64,000 bases of DNA from Cryobacterium arcticum (GTDB lineage: Bacteria > Actinomycetota > Actinomycetes > Actinomycetales > Microbacteriaceae): assembly GCF_003185895.1 (NCBI RefSeq), contig NZ_QHLY01000012.1:1513843-1577842 (forward strand). The letters are read 5' to 3'. Below, piece by piece: positions 41,322 through 49,380 of this stretch. The stretch's first letter is position 1, and every line of letters begins with the position of its first letter. The translations under genes and the position numbers were made by a program. Below the pieces are notes generated by a model. The model was not told where the DNA came from, made no database searches, and saw nothing but the letters and a program-made list of their open reading frames with translations.

Positions 41322-42020
41322 TCACTGCCCTCGCGCGTGCACCGGTCTGGCGTTCGCCGGGGGCTCGCCGACCTCCTGGAGGGTATGGCCGCTGCAGACC
41401 GCCTTGGTGACGCTGGCCCGCTCGATGCGTGACACGGTGAACCATCGCATGGCATCGCGCAGTCGGCACCAGCCGACCAGGTACCACTGGCCGTTCCTGG
41501 ACGCGAAGAGCACGGGCTCGACGTCGCGTGTGGTGGTGGTCCCGTCCCCCGCCGTGTAGCGAAGACGCAGCACTCGCTGCTCGGCCATCGCCTCCTCCAG
41601 TGCCGACCTGATGGCTCGTGACGAGGAGGGCGGCGCGTTGACCCAGACTCGACTGGCCAGCTCGTCGGCTCGTGCTCGGGTTCGGGGGTCGAGGACGTCC
41701 AGGATCTTCTGGATGCCGGCCGCGGCGAGATCGGCGTAGGGGGCATCGGGCGCCGCAGACACGGCGGCCAGGAGCGCCACGGCCTGGGCCGGGGACAGAC
41801 TGACCGGCGGCAGGGACGCGCCCACGGCCATCCCGTAGCCACCGCCCGGGCCAGGGCGCGACCAGAGCGGCGCACCGCTGCTCTCCAGCGCGGCGAGGTC
41901 TCGCTTGACCGTGCGCACGGAGACGTCGAACTCTCTCGCCAGCCTGTCGGCGGAGCACCCCCTTGAGCCGCTGCGGCGTAGCATCTCGGACAACGCGTGG
42001 AGTCGTTCTGTTCGTTTCAC
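41322..42020 (-). CDS. WYL domain transcriptional regulator (YafY type)
   Basis: A 232-residue regulator. An N-terminal helix-turn-helix (RLHALSEMLRRSGSRGCSADRLAREFDVSVRTVKRDLAALESSG) is followed by the typical YGMAVGASLPPVSLSPAQAVAL linker and a WYL domain (RVLRLRYTAGDGTTTTRDVEPVLFASRNGQWYLVGWCRLRDAMRWF). The GTG at 42020 is chosen because KRTERL begins such proteins, and the upstream codons look non-coding. It is divergent from the alpha/beta hydrolase gene across a 73-base gap with two AGTGACA-containing repeats, so it probably controls that gene. Confidence 0.88.
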   Translation of the reverse strand: MKRTERLHALSEMLRRSGSRGCSADRLAREFDVSVRTVKRDLAALESSGAPLWSRPGPGGGYGMAVGASLPPVSLSPAQAVALLAAVSAAPDAPYADLAAAGIQKILDVLDPRTRARADELASRVWVNAPPSSSRAIRSALEEAMAEQRVLRLRYTAGDGTTTTRDVEPVLFASRNGQWYLVGWCRLRDAMRWFTVSRIERASVTKAVCSGHTLQEVGEPPANARPVHARGQ

Positions 42021-42093
42021 CGTTCGGCCCGCAGCAAATTCATGACATAAATAGTGACACACACCTGCCGGTAGCGCCTACGAGAGTAGTGAC

Positions 42094-42834
42094 ATGACAC
42101 CTACAACGAGCAGTCCCACCATCGTTCTCATCGCCGGCCACTGGCTTGGCGCGTGGGCGTGGGATGACGTCCTTGACCACCTGAACACCGACCGCTCTCG
42201 GGCCGTCGCGATGACGCTGCCCGGTCTCGACGGCGACGATCCCGGGCGCACGACGAAGACCCTCGACGATCAAGCCGCAGCGATCCTGGACCTGTTCGAT
42301 CGACTCGGGGTCTCCGCGGATCAGCCCGCGATCATCGTCGCTCACAGCGGGTCGAACTTTCCCGTCAGCCTCGTGCTCGACCGGCACCCGGAGTTGGTGC
42401 AGCGAGTGGTGTGGGTCGACTCCGGGCCGGTAGCTCCGGGAAGCATCTTCGCTCCCGATCTCCCGGAGGGAGTGGAGGAGCTTCCGCTGCCGCCCTTCGA
42501 CGTTCTGGCCCCGCAGGCGAGCCTCGAAGGGCTGAGCGCCGAGGCCCTCGAGCGGTTTCGGGCCCGGGCTGTCCCGGAGCCGGGCCCCGTTCTTCGTCAG
42601 CCTCTCGAGCTCACGGACGATGCCCGGCGCGCGGTTCCGACCACCCTGGTGTGCTGCTCCATCCCGAGCGCGCAGATGCTGGAGCTGGCCCGGGCGGGCC
42701 ATCCCATGTTCGCCGAGGTCGCGAACCTCGAGCACCTCGACGTCGTCGACCTCCCGACCGGCCACTGGCCGATGTGGAGCCGTCCCGGCGACCTCGCGAA
42801 GGCCATAGTGTCGGCGGCGTCTCGAACCGACTGA
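42094..42834 (+). CDS. Alpha/beta hydrolase
   Basis: A 246-residue soluble hydrolase. IVLIAGHWLGAWAWDDVLDHL is the oxyanion region, IIVAHSGSNFPVSL the nucleophile elbow (Ser in HSGS), and LPTGHWPMWSRPGDLA carries the catalytic His. It is like esterases and lactonases of the RsbQ/EstB group. The gene begins 73 bases from the divergent WYL regulator. Its substrate is unknown. Confidence 0.88.
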   Translation: MTPTTSSPTIVLIAGHWLGAWAWDDVLDHLNTDRSRAVAMTLPGLDGDDPGRTTKTLDDQAAAILDLFDRLGVSADQPAIIVAHSGSNFPVSLVLDRHPELVQRVVWVDSGPVAPGSIFAPDLPEGVEELPLPPFDVLAPQASLEGLSAEALERFRARAVPEPGPVLRQPLELTDDARRAVPTTLVCCSIPSAQMLELARAGHPMFAEVANLEHLDVVDLPTGHWPMWSRPGDLAKAIVSAASRTD

Positions 42835-42846
42835 CCAACTGGTCCG

Positions 42847-43254
42847 TCAGATGTCTGCCGCCGCGAATTTGGCGATCGCGGCGGCCGTCACCGGCGTGAA
42901 GAGATTCACCAGGGTGCCGTCGGGGTCCCGCACCAGCTGGGACCTGTTGCCCCAGGGCAGGTCGCGTGGTTCGCCGAGTAGCTCGATGCCGGCACCGGCG
43001 AGCGCAGCGCTGAGCGCATCCACATCGGCCACCAAGAACTCGACGATAGCGGAGTGGTTGTCGGCCGGGCGGGCAGAACCGGGCCCAAAGACGGCGACGG
43101 TGCGAGTGCTGCCGATGGCCAGGGTGCCATTGGCAGTGCGCAGCTCCGCGAACTCCGCGTTCGGTCGGTCGGCGGTGAGTCCGGTGATCGTTTCGTAGAA
43201 CGCGACGAGCCGATCCACGTCATCGGTGATCAATCGGAGGGAGACGAGGTTCAT
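42847..43254 (-). CDS. VOC family protein (glyoxalase/bleomycin-resistance fold)
   Basis: A 135-residue VOC protein. The two beta-alpha-beta-beta-beta modules show as LRLITDDVDRLVAFYETITGL and DNHSAIVEFLVADVDALSAALAGAG, with LPWGNRSQLVRDPDGTLVNLF at the end. Such proteins are metal-dependent isomerases, dioxygenases or drug-binding proteins. It lies 110 bases after a WYL regulator on the same strand; VOC genes are common targets of that regulator type. Confidence 0.88.
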   Translation of the reverse strand: MNLVSLRLITDDVDRLVAFYETITGLTADRPNAEFAELRTANGTLAIGSTRTVAVFGPGSARPADNHSAIVEFLVADVDALSAALAGAGIELLGEPRDLPWGNRSQLVRDPDGTLVNLFTPVTAAAIAKFAAADI

Positions 43255-43364
43255 GAGGGTGCTTTCTGGTGGGAGTCGGCGCGGTGCATCCGCGTTACTC
43301 TCCAGGCTGCCTGGTGCGCGCGACAGCCCTATGTCGGCGTTTCGGCGCTCTTTTCTCGGAGCGC

Positions 43365-44063
43365 TCAGAGCAGCGTGAGGGTCAGCAGGTCGCCCTCCGG
43401 CACCTGAATCTCCTCGAGCCGCACGCTACGCCCGGCTGTTGCCTCGGCGGTGGCGGTGACACTGTCGATTCGGTCGAGCTTGAAGACGCGGATGCCCGCC
43501 CGCAACCGGCACCACCCCAGCAGGTACCACCCGGCCGTGGAGCCGACGTAGCCGACGGGCTCGACATCCCGCACGGTTTTATTGCCCGCCGCGTCGGTGT
43601 AGCGCAACCGCAGCACCCGGCGAGCCGTCACCGCTCGGGTGAGCAGCGCCGGGATCGGCGGGGCCTCCGGTGCGGCGCCGACAAAGTGAACGCGGCCCGC
43701 CAGCTCGCTCGCGCCGTGCGCGTCGGACTCCCGCATGGCCACCATCAGTTTGCGCAGGGCGGTAGTGCCGGCCTCGTGGAACGGCGTGCCCGCGATGCCG
43801 TGCAAAGCAACCGCGAGGGCGACGGCTTCGTCCGGGCTGAAGTTCACCGGCGGCAAGGTCATCGTCGCATCGAGGCAGTACCCTCCGGTTCGACCCGGCT
43901 CCGCCCACACCGGCACACCGGTCTGCTGGAGCGCGCTGATGTCGCGTTCGACGGTGCGGGTGCTCACCTCGAACCGGCCGGCCAGCCAGGCGGCACTGCG
44001 AGGTCGCGGGGCGATCGCTCGCAACTCTTCCACGATCGCGTACAAACGGTCGGTGCGATTCAT
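43365..44063 (-). CDS. WYL domain transcriptional regulator (YafY type)
   Basis: A 232-residue paralogue of the regulator at 41322. The helix-turn-helix reads RLYAIVEELRAIAPRPRSAAWLAGRFEVSTRTVERDISALQQTG, then GGYCLDATMTLPPVNFSPDEAVALAV, and the WYL domain is VLRLRYTDAAGNKTVRDVEPVGYVGSTAGWYLLGWCRLR. The ATG at 44063 is the natural start; the frame stays open to 44168. The downstream VOC gene is the likely target. Confidence 0.88.
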   Translation of the reverse strand: MNRTDRLYAIVEELRAIAPRPRSAAWLAGRFEVSTRTVERDISALQQTGVPVWAEPGRTGGYCLDATMTLPPVNFSPDEAVALAVALHGIAGTPFHEAGTTALRKLMVAMRESDAHGASELAGRVHFVGAAPEAPPIPALLTRAVTARRVLRLRYTDAAGNKTVRDVEPVGYVGSTAGWYLLGWCRLRAGIRVFKLDRIDSVTATAEATAGRSVRLEEIQVPEGDLLTLTLL

Positions 44064-44403
44064 GTGCTCTGACACTACGGGCATTGCTGAGAGCGCAGAA
44101 CGCGTCCTAGTTGGGACATCGTCGTTCTCTGCGGAGTGGTACGGTATCCGAGGCCCATACGGGGCCACGACAATCTTCGATCGAAGGCGGGTGAGCGGCC
44201 ATGGCTGGTGATAGTCCGCGCTCCACTCCCTCCGCGGTTGTCGTTTTCGCCCTGACCTTCTAGGCCGGGCGTCGCGCCGGGAGTGGCGCGCTACTGAACC
44301 TCCTTTGCGAGGTGGCCTTTGGTGTGCCGTCGATTCCTGACGCGCCCGTGGCCGCCTTGGGCTTGCTCATGCGCTCTCGTCGACCGAACGACGGAGTAGG
44401 ACC
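44064..44403 (+). promoter_or_regulatory. Long leader region of corA
   Basis: These 340 bases precede corA. They include a 20-codon leader frame (44201-44263), a short hairpin ACCTC/GAGGT near 44298-44314, and a CCTCCTTT stretch that could mask a ribosome-binding site. The arrangement resembles leader-controlled magnesium transporters, although no known M-box was recognised. Confidence 0.45.
44201..44263 (+). CDS. Possible 20-residue leader peptide before corA
   Basis: A small frame reads MAGDSPRSTPSAVVVF plus four more residues and stops with TAG. A purine-rich AAGGCGGGTGAG lies 6-17 bases upstream. It holds two prolines close together, followed by a hydrophobic end. Proline-containing leader peptides control magnesium-transport genes in enterobacteria (mgtA, corA), which makes this position suggestive. 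It is 140 bases before corA. It could also be chance. Confidence 0.4.
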   Translation: MAGDSPRSTPSAVVVFALTF

Positions 44404-45462
44404 ATGGCACTCATCGACAACGGCATCTACGTGACCGGGCAGCGCACCTCCAGCCCGCAGAGCCTCGACGAGACGTACCAGCAGTTACGCGAGTGCGCGG
44501 GGATGGCCTGGATCGGGCTGTACCGGCCCGATGCGGGCGAGATCCGCAGCGTTGCCGACGAGTTCTCGCTGCATCCGCTGGCCGTGGAAGACGCCCTGAA
44601 GGGGCACCAGCGGGCCAAGCTGGAGCGGTTCGGCGACACCCTGTTCGTGGTGCTGCGGCCGGCCTGGTATCTCGACGCCGAGGAGCGGGTGGAGTTCGGT
44701 GAGGTGAACGTGTTCATCGGTCCCGGCTTCGTAGTGACGGTGCGGCACGCCGAGAAGCCCGACCTGGCCAACGTGCGCCGGCGGATGGAGGAGAACCCGG
44801 CGTTGCTCGCGCTCGGGCCCGAAGCCGTGCTGCACGCCGTGCTCGACGAGGTCGTGGATGCCTACGCGCCGGTGGTCGCCGGGCTGGAGAACGACATCGA
44901 CGAGATCGAGAACCAGCTCTTCGGCGGCGACCCGTCGGTGTCCCGGCGCATTTACCAGCTACTCAGCGAGGTGATCGACTTTCAGCGCGCCACCCGCCCG
45001 CTGCGGGGCATGCTCGAGGGACTGCTGCGCGGCTCGGAGAAGTACCAAGTGGATGTGGAGCTGCAGCGCTCGTTCCGGGACGTACTCGACCACGTGCTGA
45101 GGGTCACCGAGCAGGCCGACTCGTTCAGGGCGCTACTGGAGAATGCGCTCACCGTGCACGCCACCCTGGTGACGCAGCAGCAGAACGACGAGATGCGCCG
45201 CATCTCGGAGGCCGGCCTGGCGCAGAACGAGGAGACCCGGCGGCTCTCGGAAGTGAGCCTGGCGCAGAACGAAGAGGTGAAGAAGATCTCCTCCTGGGCG
45301 GCGATCCTGTTCGCGCCGACGCTGGTGGGCACCATTTACGGGATGAACTTCGACTACATGCCGGAGCTGCACTGGGAGTTCGGCTACCCGGTGGCCGTGG
45401 CGGCGATGGCACTGATGGGGTTCGGCCTATGGGGCATCTTCAAGCGGCGGAAGTGGCTGTAG
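44404..45462 (+). CDS. corA: CorA family magnesium/cobalt transporter
   Basis: A 352-residue CorA/MIT channel. The cytoplasmic funnel is followed by the long stalk helix and two C-terminal transmembrane helices. The first of these ends in the selectivity motif YGMNF (GMN), followed by the periplasmic loop DYMPELHWEFGYP and a basic tail KRRKWL. Just before the first transmembrane helix, residues 260-300 contain a 14-residue unit (QNDEMRRISEAGLA, QNEETRRLSEVSLA, then QNEEVKKIS) in near-perfect tandem, which lengthens the stalk helix by about two units. A 340-base leader with a small frame precedes the gene. Confidence 0.93.
   Translation: MALIDNGIYVTGQRTSSPQSLDETYQQLRECAGMAWIGLYRPDAGEIRSVADEFSLHPLAVEDALKGHQRAKLERFGDTLFVVLRPAWYLDAEERVEFGEVNVFIGPGFVVTVRHAEKPDLANVRRRMEENPALLALGPEAVLHAVLDEVVDAYAPVVAGLENDIDEIENQLFGGDPSVSRRIYQLLSEVIDFQRATRPLRGMLEGLLRGSEKYQVDVELQRSFRDVLDHVLRVTEQADSFRALLENALTVHATLVTQQQNDEMRRISEAGLAQNEETRRLSEVSLAQNEEVKKISSWAAILFAPTLVGTIYGMNFDYMPELHWEFGYPVAVAAMALMGFGLWGIFKRRKWL
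45181..45291 (+). repeat. Tandem 42-bp repeats within corA
   Basis: Units at 45181-45222 and 45223-45264, and a partial third at 45265-45291, each begin CAGAACGA and encode QNxE plus a helical heptad pair. The unit length of 14 codons (two heptads) keeps the coiled-coil register. Confidence 0.85.
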
Positions 45463-45481
45463 AGCACCGACGGAAACCCGC

Positions 45482-46603
45482 TCAGACTGCCGCTGCCGGG
45501 CGCGGTTCGGCGCGGGGCGCCCAACCGAACGCCACGGCGGCGGCAGCAAGGGCGAACTGGCCGAGGTAGGGAAGTGTGGCCGACACTATGGAGGCGTCAC
45601 CACCGTTCGTACCGAAGGTGTCGGCGATCGACATGCCGTAGCCGAACCCGGCGAAGAACCTGAAGAACACGGCTCCGCCGACGAAACCGAGCATCAGGAT
45701 CGCCAGCCGCCGCGGAGTCAGCGCCCTGCCGTCACGCAGCGCGGCGAAACCGACCACGAGCACCGCCAACGCTATCCAGATGCCCGCCCAGACCATCACC
45801 GCTCCGACGTTCGCCCCGATGTTGAACCCGTCTCGGGACACCATCGTGGCGTAAATGGTCTGAAGCTCCATCCCGGGCACCTTCGCGAGCGGGTTCCAGA
45901 TCAGCATGTCGATCCCCCCGACCACAACAACCGCGATGACACCCAGCGCCCCGAGGGCGGCCGCCGTGATGCGCGTCCTGCGCGGGGCCCTGCGGTGCGC
46001 CAAGCCGATCGGGCGAGTTCCGCCCAGTACGGCAACCCCGCCGACAAGCCCCAGCAGCACCACGAGGAATCCGACCGGCGCCAACCACCACGGCGCTCCC
46101 GGCACCAGCACACCCGCGACCACGGCCGCCGGTCCCACGGCGGCGGCCACCAGAGTGGCCCGGGCGGTGCGGGTCGCAGCCGTGCGCACGGCTCCGATCA
46201 GGTACACGGCGCCCAGCACCGCAATCAGAACCGCCACCCGCACTACGACCCAGGCTGCGCCCTTGAAAAGCGCGACCACCCCCGCCGTCGCCGCCACCCC
46301 CTCCGGCACGATCCCGCCCCCGGTGAGGATGGCGCCGCTCAGAATGACACCGGCCGCACACAGCAACGCCAGTCCGCGCCGGGCACGCCGCCGCGGCAGC
46401 ATGCCGCGCGGTTCGCCGGTATGGGCAGGCAGGTCTCGGTCGAGCGTGAAACTGAGCACGGCCGCACCGAGCACGACGCTGCGGCGGCTAAGTCCCGCGT
46501 CGGCGGCACCGGCCGCATCCGCTCGCCACTCTTCGAGATAACGCATCCGCGCCAGGGGCGGCAAAAACAGCGCCAACAACCGCAACATCGGGTCGACGCT
46601 CAT
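45482..46603 (-). CDS. Multi-pass membrane protein of unknown function
   Basis: A 373-residue protein. The N-terminal ~60 residues are soluble (ALFLPPLARMRYLEEWRADAAGAADAG, like the cytoplasmic lead of permease-type proteins that pair with PadR regulators). About eight hydrophobic segments follow, for example GLALLCAAGVILSGAIL, VVRVAVLIAVLGAVYLIGAV and LAPVGFLVVLLGLVGGVAVLGG. Its start overlaps the PadR regulator stop by 4 bases (ATGA). No transport or enzyme motif is visible. Confidence 0.8.
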   Translation of the reverse strand: MSVDPMLRLLALFLPPLARMRYLEEWRADAAGAADAGLSRRSVVLGAAVLSFTLDRDLPAHTGEPRGMLPRRRARRGLALLCAAGVILSGAILTGGGIVPEGVAATAGVVALFKGAAWVVVRVAVLIAVLGAVYLIGAVRTAATRTARATLVAAAVGPAAVVAGVLVPGAPWWLAPVGFLVVLLGLVGGVAVLGGTRPIGLAHRRAPRRTRITAAALGALGVIAVVVVGGIDMLIWNPLAKVPGMELQTIYATMVSRDGFNIGANVGAVMVWAGIWIALAVLVVGFAALRDGRALTPRRLAILMLGFVGGAVFFRFFAGFGYGMSIADTFGTNGGDASIVSATLPYLGQFALAAAAVAFGWAPRAEPRPAAAV

Positions 46604-46932
46604 GCGACGGACCCGGCGATCCGAGCCACTCGAACAGCCCGCACCGGCGCCTGATGCGCGGCCTCGAACCGTGCCACCGCCGAACGTGCCGCCTCGGCGC
46701 CGTCGTGCGTGAGTTCGTAGAGCCGACGCCTCGGTCCGGAACGTTCAGTCTCGGGCTCCCACGACGACGACACCCACCCCGCGCCCTCGAGCCGCTCCAA
46801 GATCGGGTACACGCTACCGGCCGGCCTCCCCGTGCGCTTGATCACCAGCATCCCCCACACGGATGCTCCATCCTCGAGCAGCACTCGCAAAACGTCGACG
46901 GTAGCCGGGGTGATGCGCGCAAGCGGAGTCAT
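46600..46932 (-). CDS. PadR family transcriptional regulator
   Basis: A 110-residue PadR-type winged helix: TPATVDVLRVLLEDGASVWGMLVIKRTGRPAGSVYPILERLEGAGWVSSSWE, then RRLYELTHDGAEAA (the wing). The start at 46932 is preferred to a longer frame. An AT-rich stretch CTATATAGAGATAG lies just upstream, which could be its -10 region and own operator. It probably represses itself and the overlapping membrane-protein gene. Confidence 0.88.
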   Translation of the reverse strand: MTPLARITPATVDVLRVLLEDGASVWGMLVIKRTGRPAGSVYPILERLEGAGWVSSSWEPETERSGPRRRLYELTHDGAEAARSAVARFEAAHQAPVRAVRVARIAGSVA

Positions 46933-47001
46933 GCGGCTAAATCTAGCTATATAGAGATAGCGCGTCAACAAAGCGCTCGGTTGCAGTGTCTCGCGAGGTC
47001 T

Positions 47002-48054
47002 CTACGGAATGATTCGTGCATCCCGAAGGCCTTGGAAGATGCCCATGAACATGCTCTCGGTCTGCACATACTCGTGGAATCCCGCCCGGCGGGCCTTGGA
47101 CGTGTCGGCGATCACGTCATAGTCCCAGCCGAAGACGAAATCGCCGAAGCCCCAGGACGAGACGTCGGAATATGGCGTGGGCACCAGCGCATACTTCTCG
47201 ACCATCGAATCCCAGAGGGCGCCCTTGTCGGCCATGACGTCCGTCAGGCTCATCGGTAACGGCGGGGCCAGCTCGAGGCCGAAGAACTCGGCGATCTTGG
47301 GCCACATTGCCTGCCACCGGAACAGGTCGCCGTTCGTGATGTTGTACGCCTCGTTCGCACTCGACGGGTTCGTGGCCGCCCAGACGGTGGCCTTGGCGAG
47401 GAGGTCGGCATCCGTCATCTCGATGAGGCTCGTGTAGGCGCCGGGCTTGCCGGGAAACCGGAAGGGAACGCCGAGTTCGCGGCAGATGGAGGCGTAGACG
47501 GCGATGACCATCGCGAGATTCATCGGGTTGCCGAGGCCGATGCCGGCCACAACGGAGGGGCGCAGCGCCGACCACGTCCACGGCGCCCCGACCTGGCGAC
47601 GCTCGAGGAACTGCTGCTGATCCACATTGAACTCCGGCGGCATGTGCGGCGGGTCATCCTCGCGCGCCGGGGTCGCGAACGGACCCAGATGCGCGCCGTA
47701 GACCTTGTACCCCTGCATGAGGCTCACGTGCGCGAGGTTCGCCGCCACCGGTTCGACGGCATCGACGACGTTGGTGAGCATCGCCAGATTCGGCGGGACC
47801 AGCGCTGCCCAGCTCCCGCGGTCCTGGTATGCGGCGTAGAAAATGTGGGTCACCCCGGTCAGGCCGGCCAGGGCCGCCTTCGTCGCCGCCGGGTCGAGCA
47901 GGTCGACCGAGAGGTGCGTGACCGCTGCGCTGTCCACTCCCCCGCGGCGGGACAGCCCGATGATCGTCCATCCCCCCTCGCTCTCGAGGTGTCTGATCAG
48001 GTTGCCTCCGATCACTCCTCGGGCTCCGACAACCAGTGCAGTTCGTTCCGTCAT
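47002..48054 (-). CDS. SDR oxidoreductase, PRISE/progesterone 5-beta-reductase-like
   Basis: A 350-residue extended SDR. The cofactor motif is ALVVGARGVIGGNLIRHLE (GxxGxxG). The catalytic part is HVSLMQGYKVYGAHLGPF, with the YKVYG motif of PRISE enzymes rather than the classical YxxxK. WTWSALRPSVVAGIGLGNPMN and ANEAYNITNGDLFRWQAMWPKIAEFFGLE are also family signatures. PRISE enzymes reduce enones with NADPH. Divergent from an ArsR regulator across 77 bases that carry two operator repeats. Confidence 0.88.
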   Translation of the reverse strand: MTERTALVVGARGVIGGNLIRHLESEGGWTIIGLSRRGGVDSAAVTHLSVDLLDPAATKAALAGLTGVTHIFYAAYQDRGSWAALVPPNLAMLTNVVDAVEPVAANLAHVSLMQGYKVYGAHLGPFATPAREDDPPHMPPEFNVDQQQFLERRQVGAPWTWSALRPSVVAGIGLGNPMNLAMVIAVYASICRELGVPFRFPGKPGAYTSLIEMTDADLLAKATVWAATNPSSANEAYNITNGDLFRWQAMWPKIAEFFGLELAPPLPMSLTDVMADKGALWDSMVEKYALVPTPYSDVSSWGFGDFVFGWDYDVIADTSKARRAGFHEYVQTESMFMGIFQGLRDARIIP

Positions 48055-48062
48055 GACTCTCC

Positions 48063-48120
48063 ATCGTTAGATCGCGATTTGCCGATGCGTCACCATATCG
48101 TTAAATCGCGATTTGGCGAT
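48063..48120. promoter_or_regulatory. Paired ArsR operators
   Basis: Two 24-bp direct repeats (48063-48086 and 48097-48120), differing at two positions, each centre on an AAATCGCGATTT-type palindrome; it is perfect in the second copy (48103-48114) and AGATCGCGATTT in the first. The start-to-start distance is 34 bp. They sit in the promoter between the divergent reductase and ArsR genes and end 11 bases before the ArsR ATG. Confidence 0.7.
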
Positions 48121-48131
48121 ACGCTTGTACC

Positions 48132-48443
48132 ATGACGGATGCGAGCACGATCGACGTGGTGACCGCGCTCAAGGCGATCGGCCACCCCACCCGCCTGGCG
48201 ATCCTGGGTTGGCTCAAGGAGCCGGAGTCGTTTCCGCCGCAGGATCGCCCGGCCGCCGAGGTTGGCGTGTGCTTGAAGCACATCCAGGCTCGAGCCGAGG
48301 TCTCCCAGTCCACGGCGTCACAGTTCATGGCGACCCTGCAACGTGCCGGCCTGGTGACATGCACGCGGGTGGGACAGTTCTCCCACTACCGAAGGAACGA
48401 GGAGGCCATAGCGGCGCTCGCTGCATCCGTCTCCGCCGCCTGA
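48132..48443 (+). CDS. ArsR family HTH regulator
   Basis: A 103-residue winged helix: VVTALKAIGHPTRLAILGWLKEP, HIQARAEVSQSTASQFMATLQRAGLVTCTRVGQFSHYRRN. There is one cysteine near residue 37 (GVCLKH) and one in the wing region (VTCTRV), but no classical CVCDL metal box, so it probably senses something other than arsenic. Two operator repeats lie directly upstream, so it likely regulates itself and the divergent reductase. Confidence 0.9.
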   Translation: MTDASTIDVVTALKAIGHPTRLAILGWLKEPESFPPQDRPAAEVGVCLKHIQARAEVSQSTASQFMATLQRAGLVTCTRVGQFSHYRRNEEAIAALAASVSAA

Positions 48444-48477
48444 GGTCAGTCCGTCCGTCCACTGTTAGGTTGAGCCG

Positions 48478-49377
48478 GTGACACTACCGCTCTGGCTCGC
48501 CGATACGATCGCCACACTCGTGCAGAAGGCACCGGGGTCTCCCCGACTGGCACCGGAGGTCGCCTTCGCGGAAATCCCGGCGCTCACCGAACACATCACG
48601 ATTCCCACCCGGCACGGCGACATTCCCGCCGTGCAGTACTCCCCGCCCGGCGGCGCGGCCGGCCGCGGCGTGTACGTCAACCTGCACGGCGGCGGATTCG
48701 TCATCCGTCACCCCGAACAAGACGACGCGCTCTGCCGCTTCATCGCGGCCACCGCTGGTGTGACCGTGCTGAATGTGGACTACACCCCGGCCCCGCAGTC
48801 GCGTTTTCCCGGTCCTGTGGAGCAGGCCTACGACGTCGCCGCCTGGGCGGCCGCATCCGACCGGCCCTGGGATGGCAACAAGCTGGCCATTGGCGGGCAA
48901 TCCGCCGGCGGTGCCCTCGCCGCCGGCGCGGCACGCCTCGCGCTCGAAACCGGCAGCCCTCGAATCGCGGCGCAGGTGCTGATGTACCCGCCGTTGGATC
49001 TGACGGTCTCCGCCGCCAGCAAGAAGGCGGCGGGCAAGGAAACGTTCCTGGTGCGGATGGGACCGATCTTCGACACCGCCTACTGTCCCGACCGGGCCCG
49101 ACGCGGCGACCGGCTCATCTCCCCCGCCGGACCGAGCGACACCACGTCGCTGGCCGGCATCGCGCCCGCCCTGGTCATCACCGGTCAGAAGGACATCCTT
49201 CGCGACGAGGCCGCCCGCTACTCCGCCCGTCTGCAGGATGCGGGTGCCCTCATCGCGCACATCGACCTGCCCGAAGTCGGGCACGGGTTCAACATCCTCG
49301 GCGCGCCCCGCGAGGTCGTGCTTCCCGTCTACCAAGCCATCGCGCAGGCGATCACGAACGCCTTCGGAAAGGGCTAG
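48478..49377 (+). CDS. HSL-type alpha/beta hydrolase (esterase)
   Basis: A 299-residue esterase of the hormone-sensitive lipase family: VYVNLHGGGFVIRHPEQD (oxyanion HGGG), VDYTPAPQSRFPGPVEQAYDVAAW, LAIGGQSAGGALAAG (nucleophile Ser), VITGQKDILRDEA (Asp), and LPEVGHGFNI (His). It starts with GTG 35 bases after the ArsR stop and lies 3 bases before a second hydrolase gene, so ArsR, this gene and the next are likely one transcript. Confidence 0.9.
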   Translation: MTLPLWLADTIATLVQKAPGSPRLAPEVAFAEIPALTEHITIPTRHGDIPAVQYSPPGGAAGRGVYVNLHGGGFVIRHPEQDDALCRFIAATAGVTVLNVDYTPAPQSRFPGPVEQAYDVAAWAAASDRPWDGNKLAIGGQSAGGALAAGAARLALETGSPRIAAQVLMYPPLDLTVSAASKKAAGKETFLVRMGPIFDTAYCPDRARRGDRLISPAGPSDTTSLAGIAPALVITGQKDILRDEAARYSARLQDAGALIAHIDLPEVGHGFNILGAPREVVLPVYQAIAQAITNAFGKG

Positions 49378-49380
49378 ACC

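Noticed and set aside
44064..44403. Known M-box or c-di-AMP riboswitch upstream of corA
   Set aside because: I could not match the conserved cores of either class; only a leader frame and short hairpins are visible.
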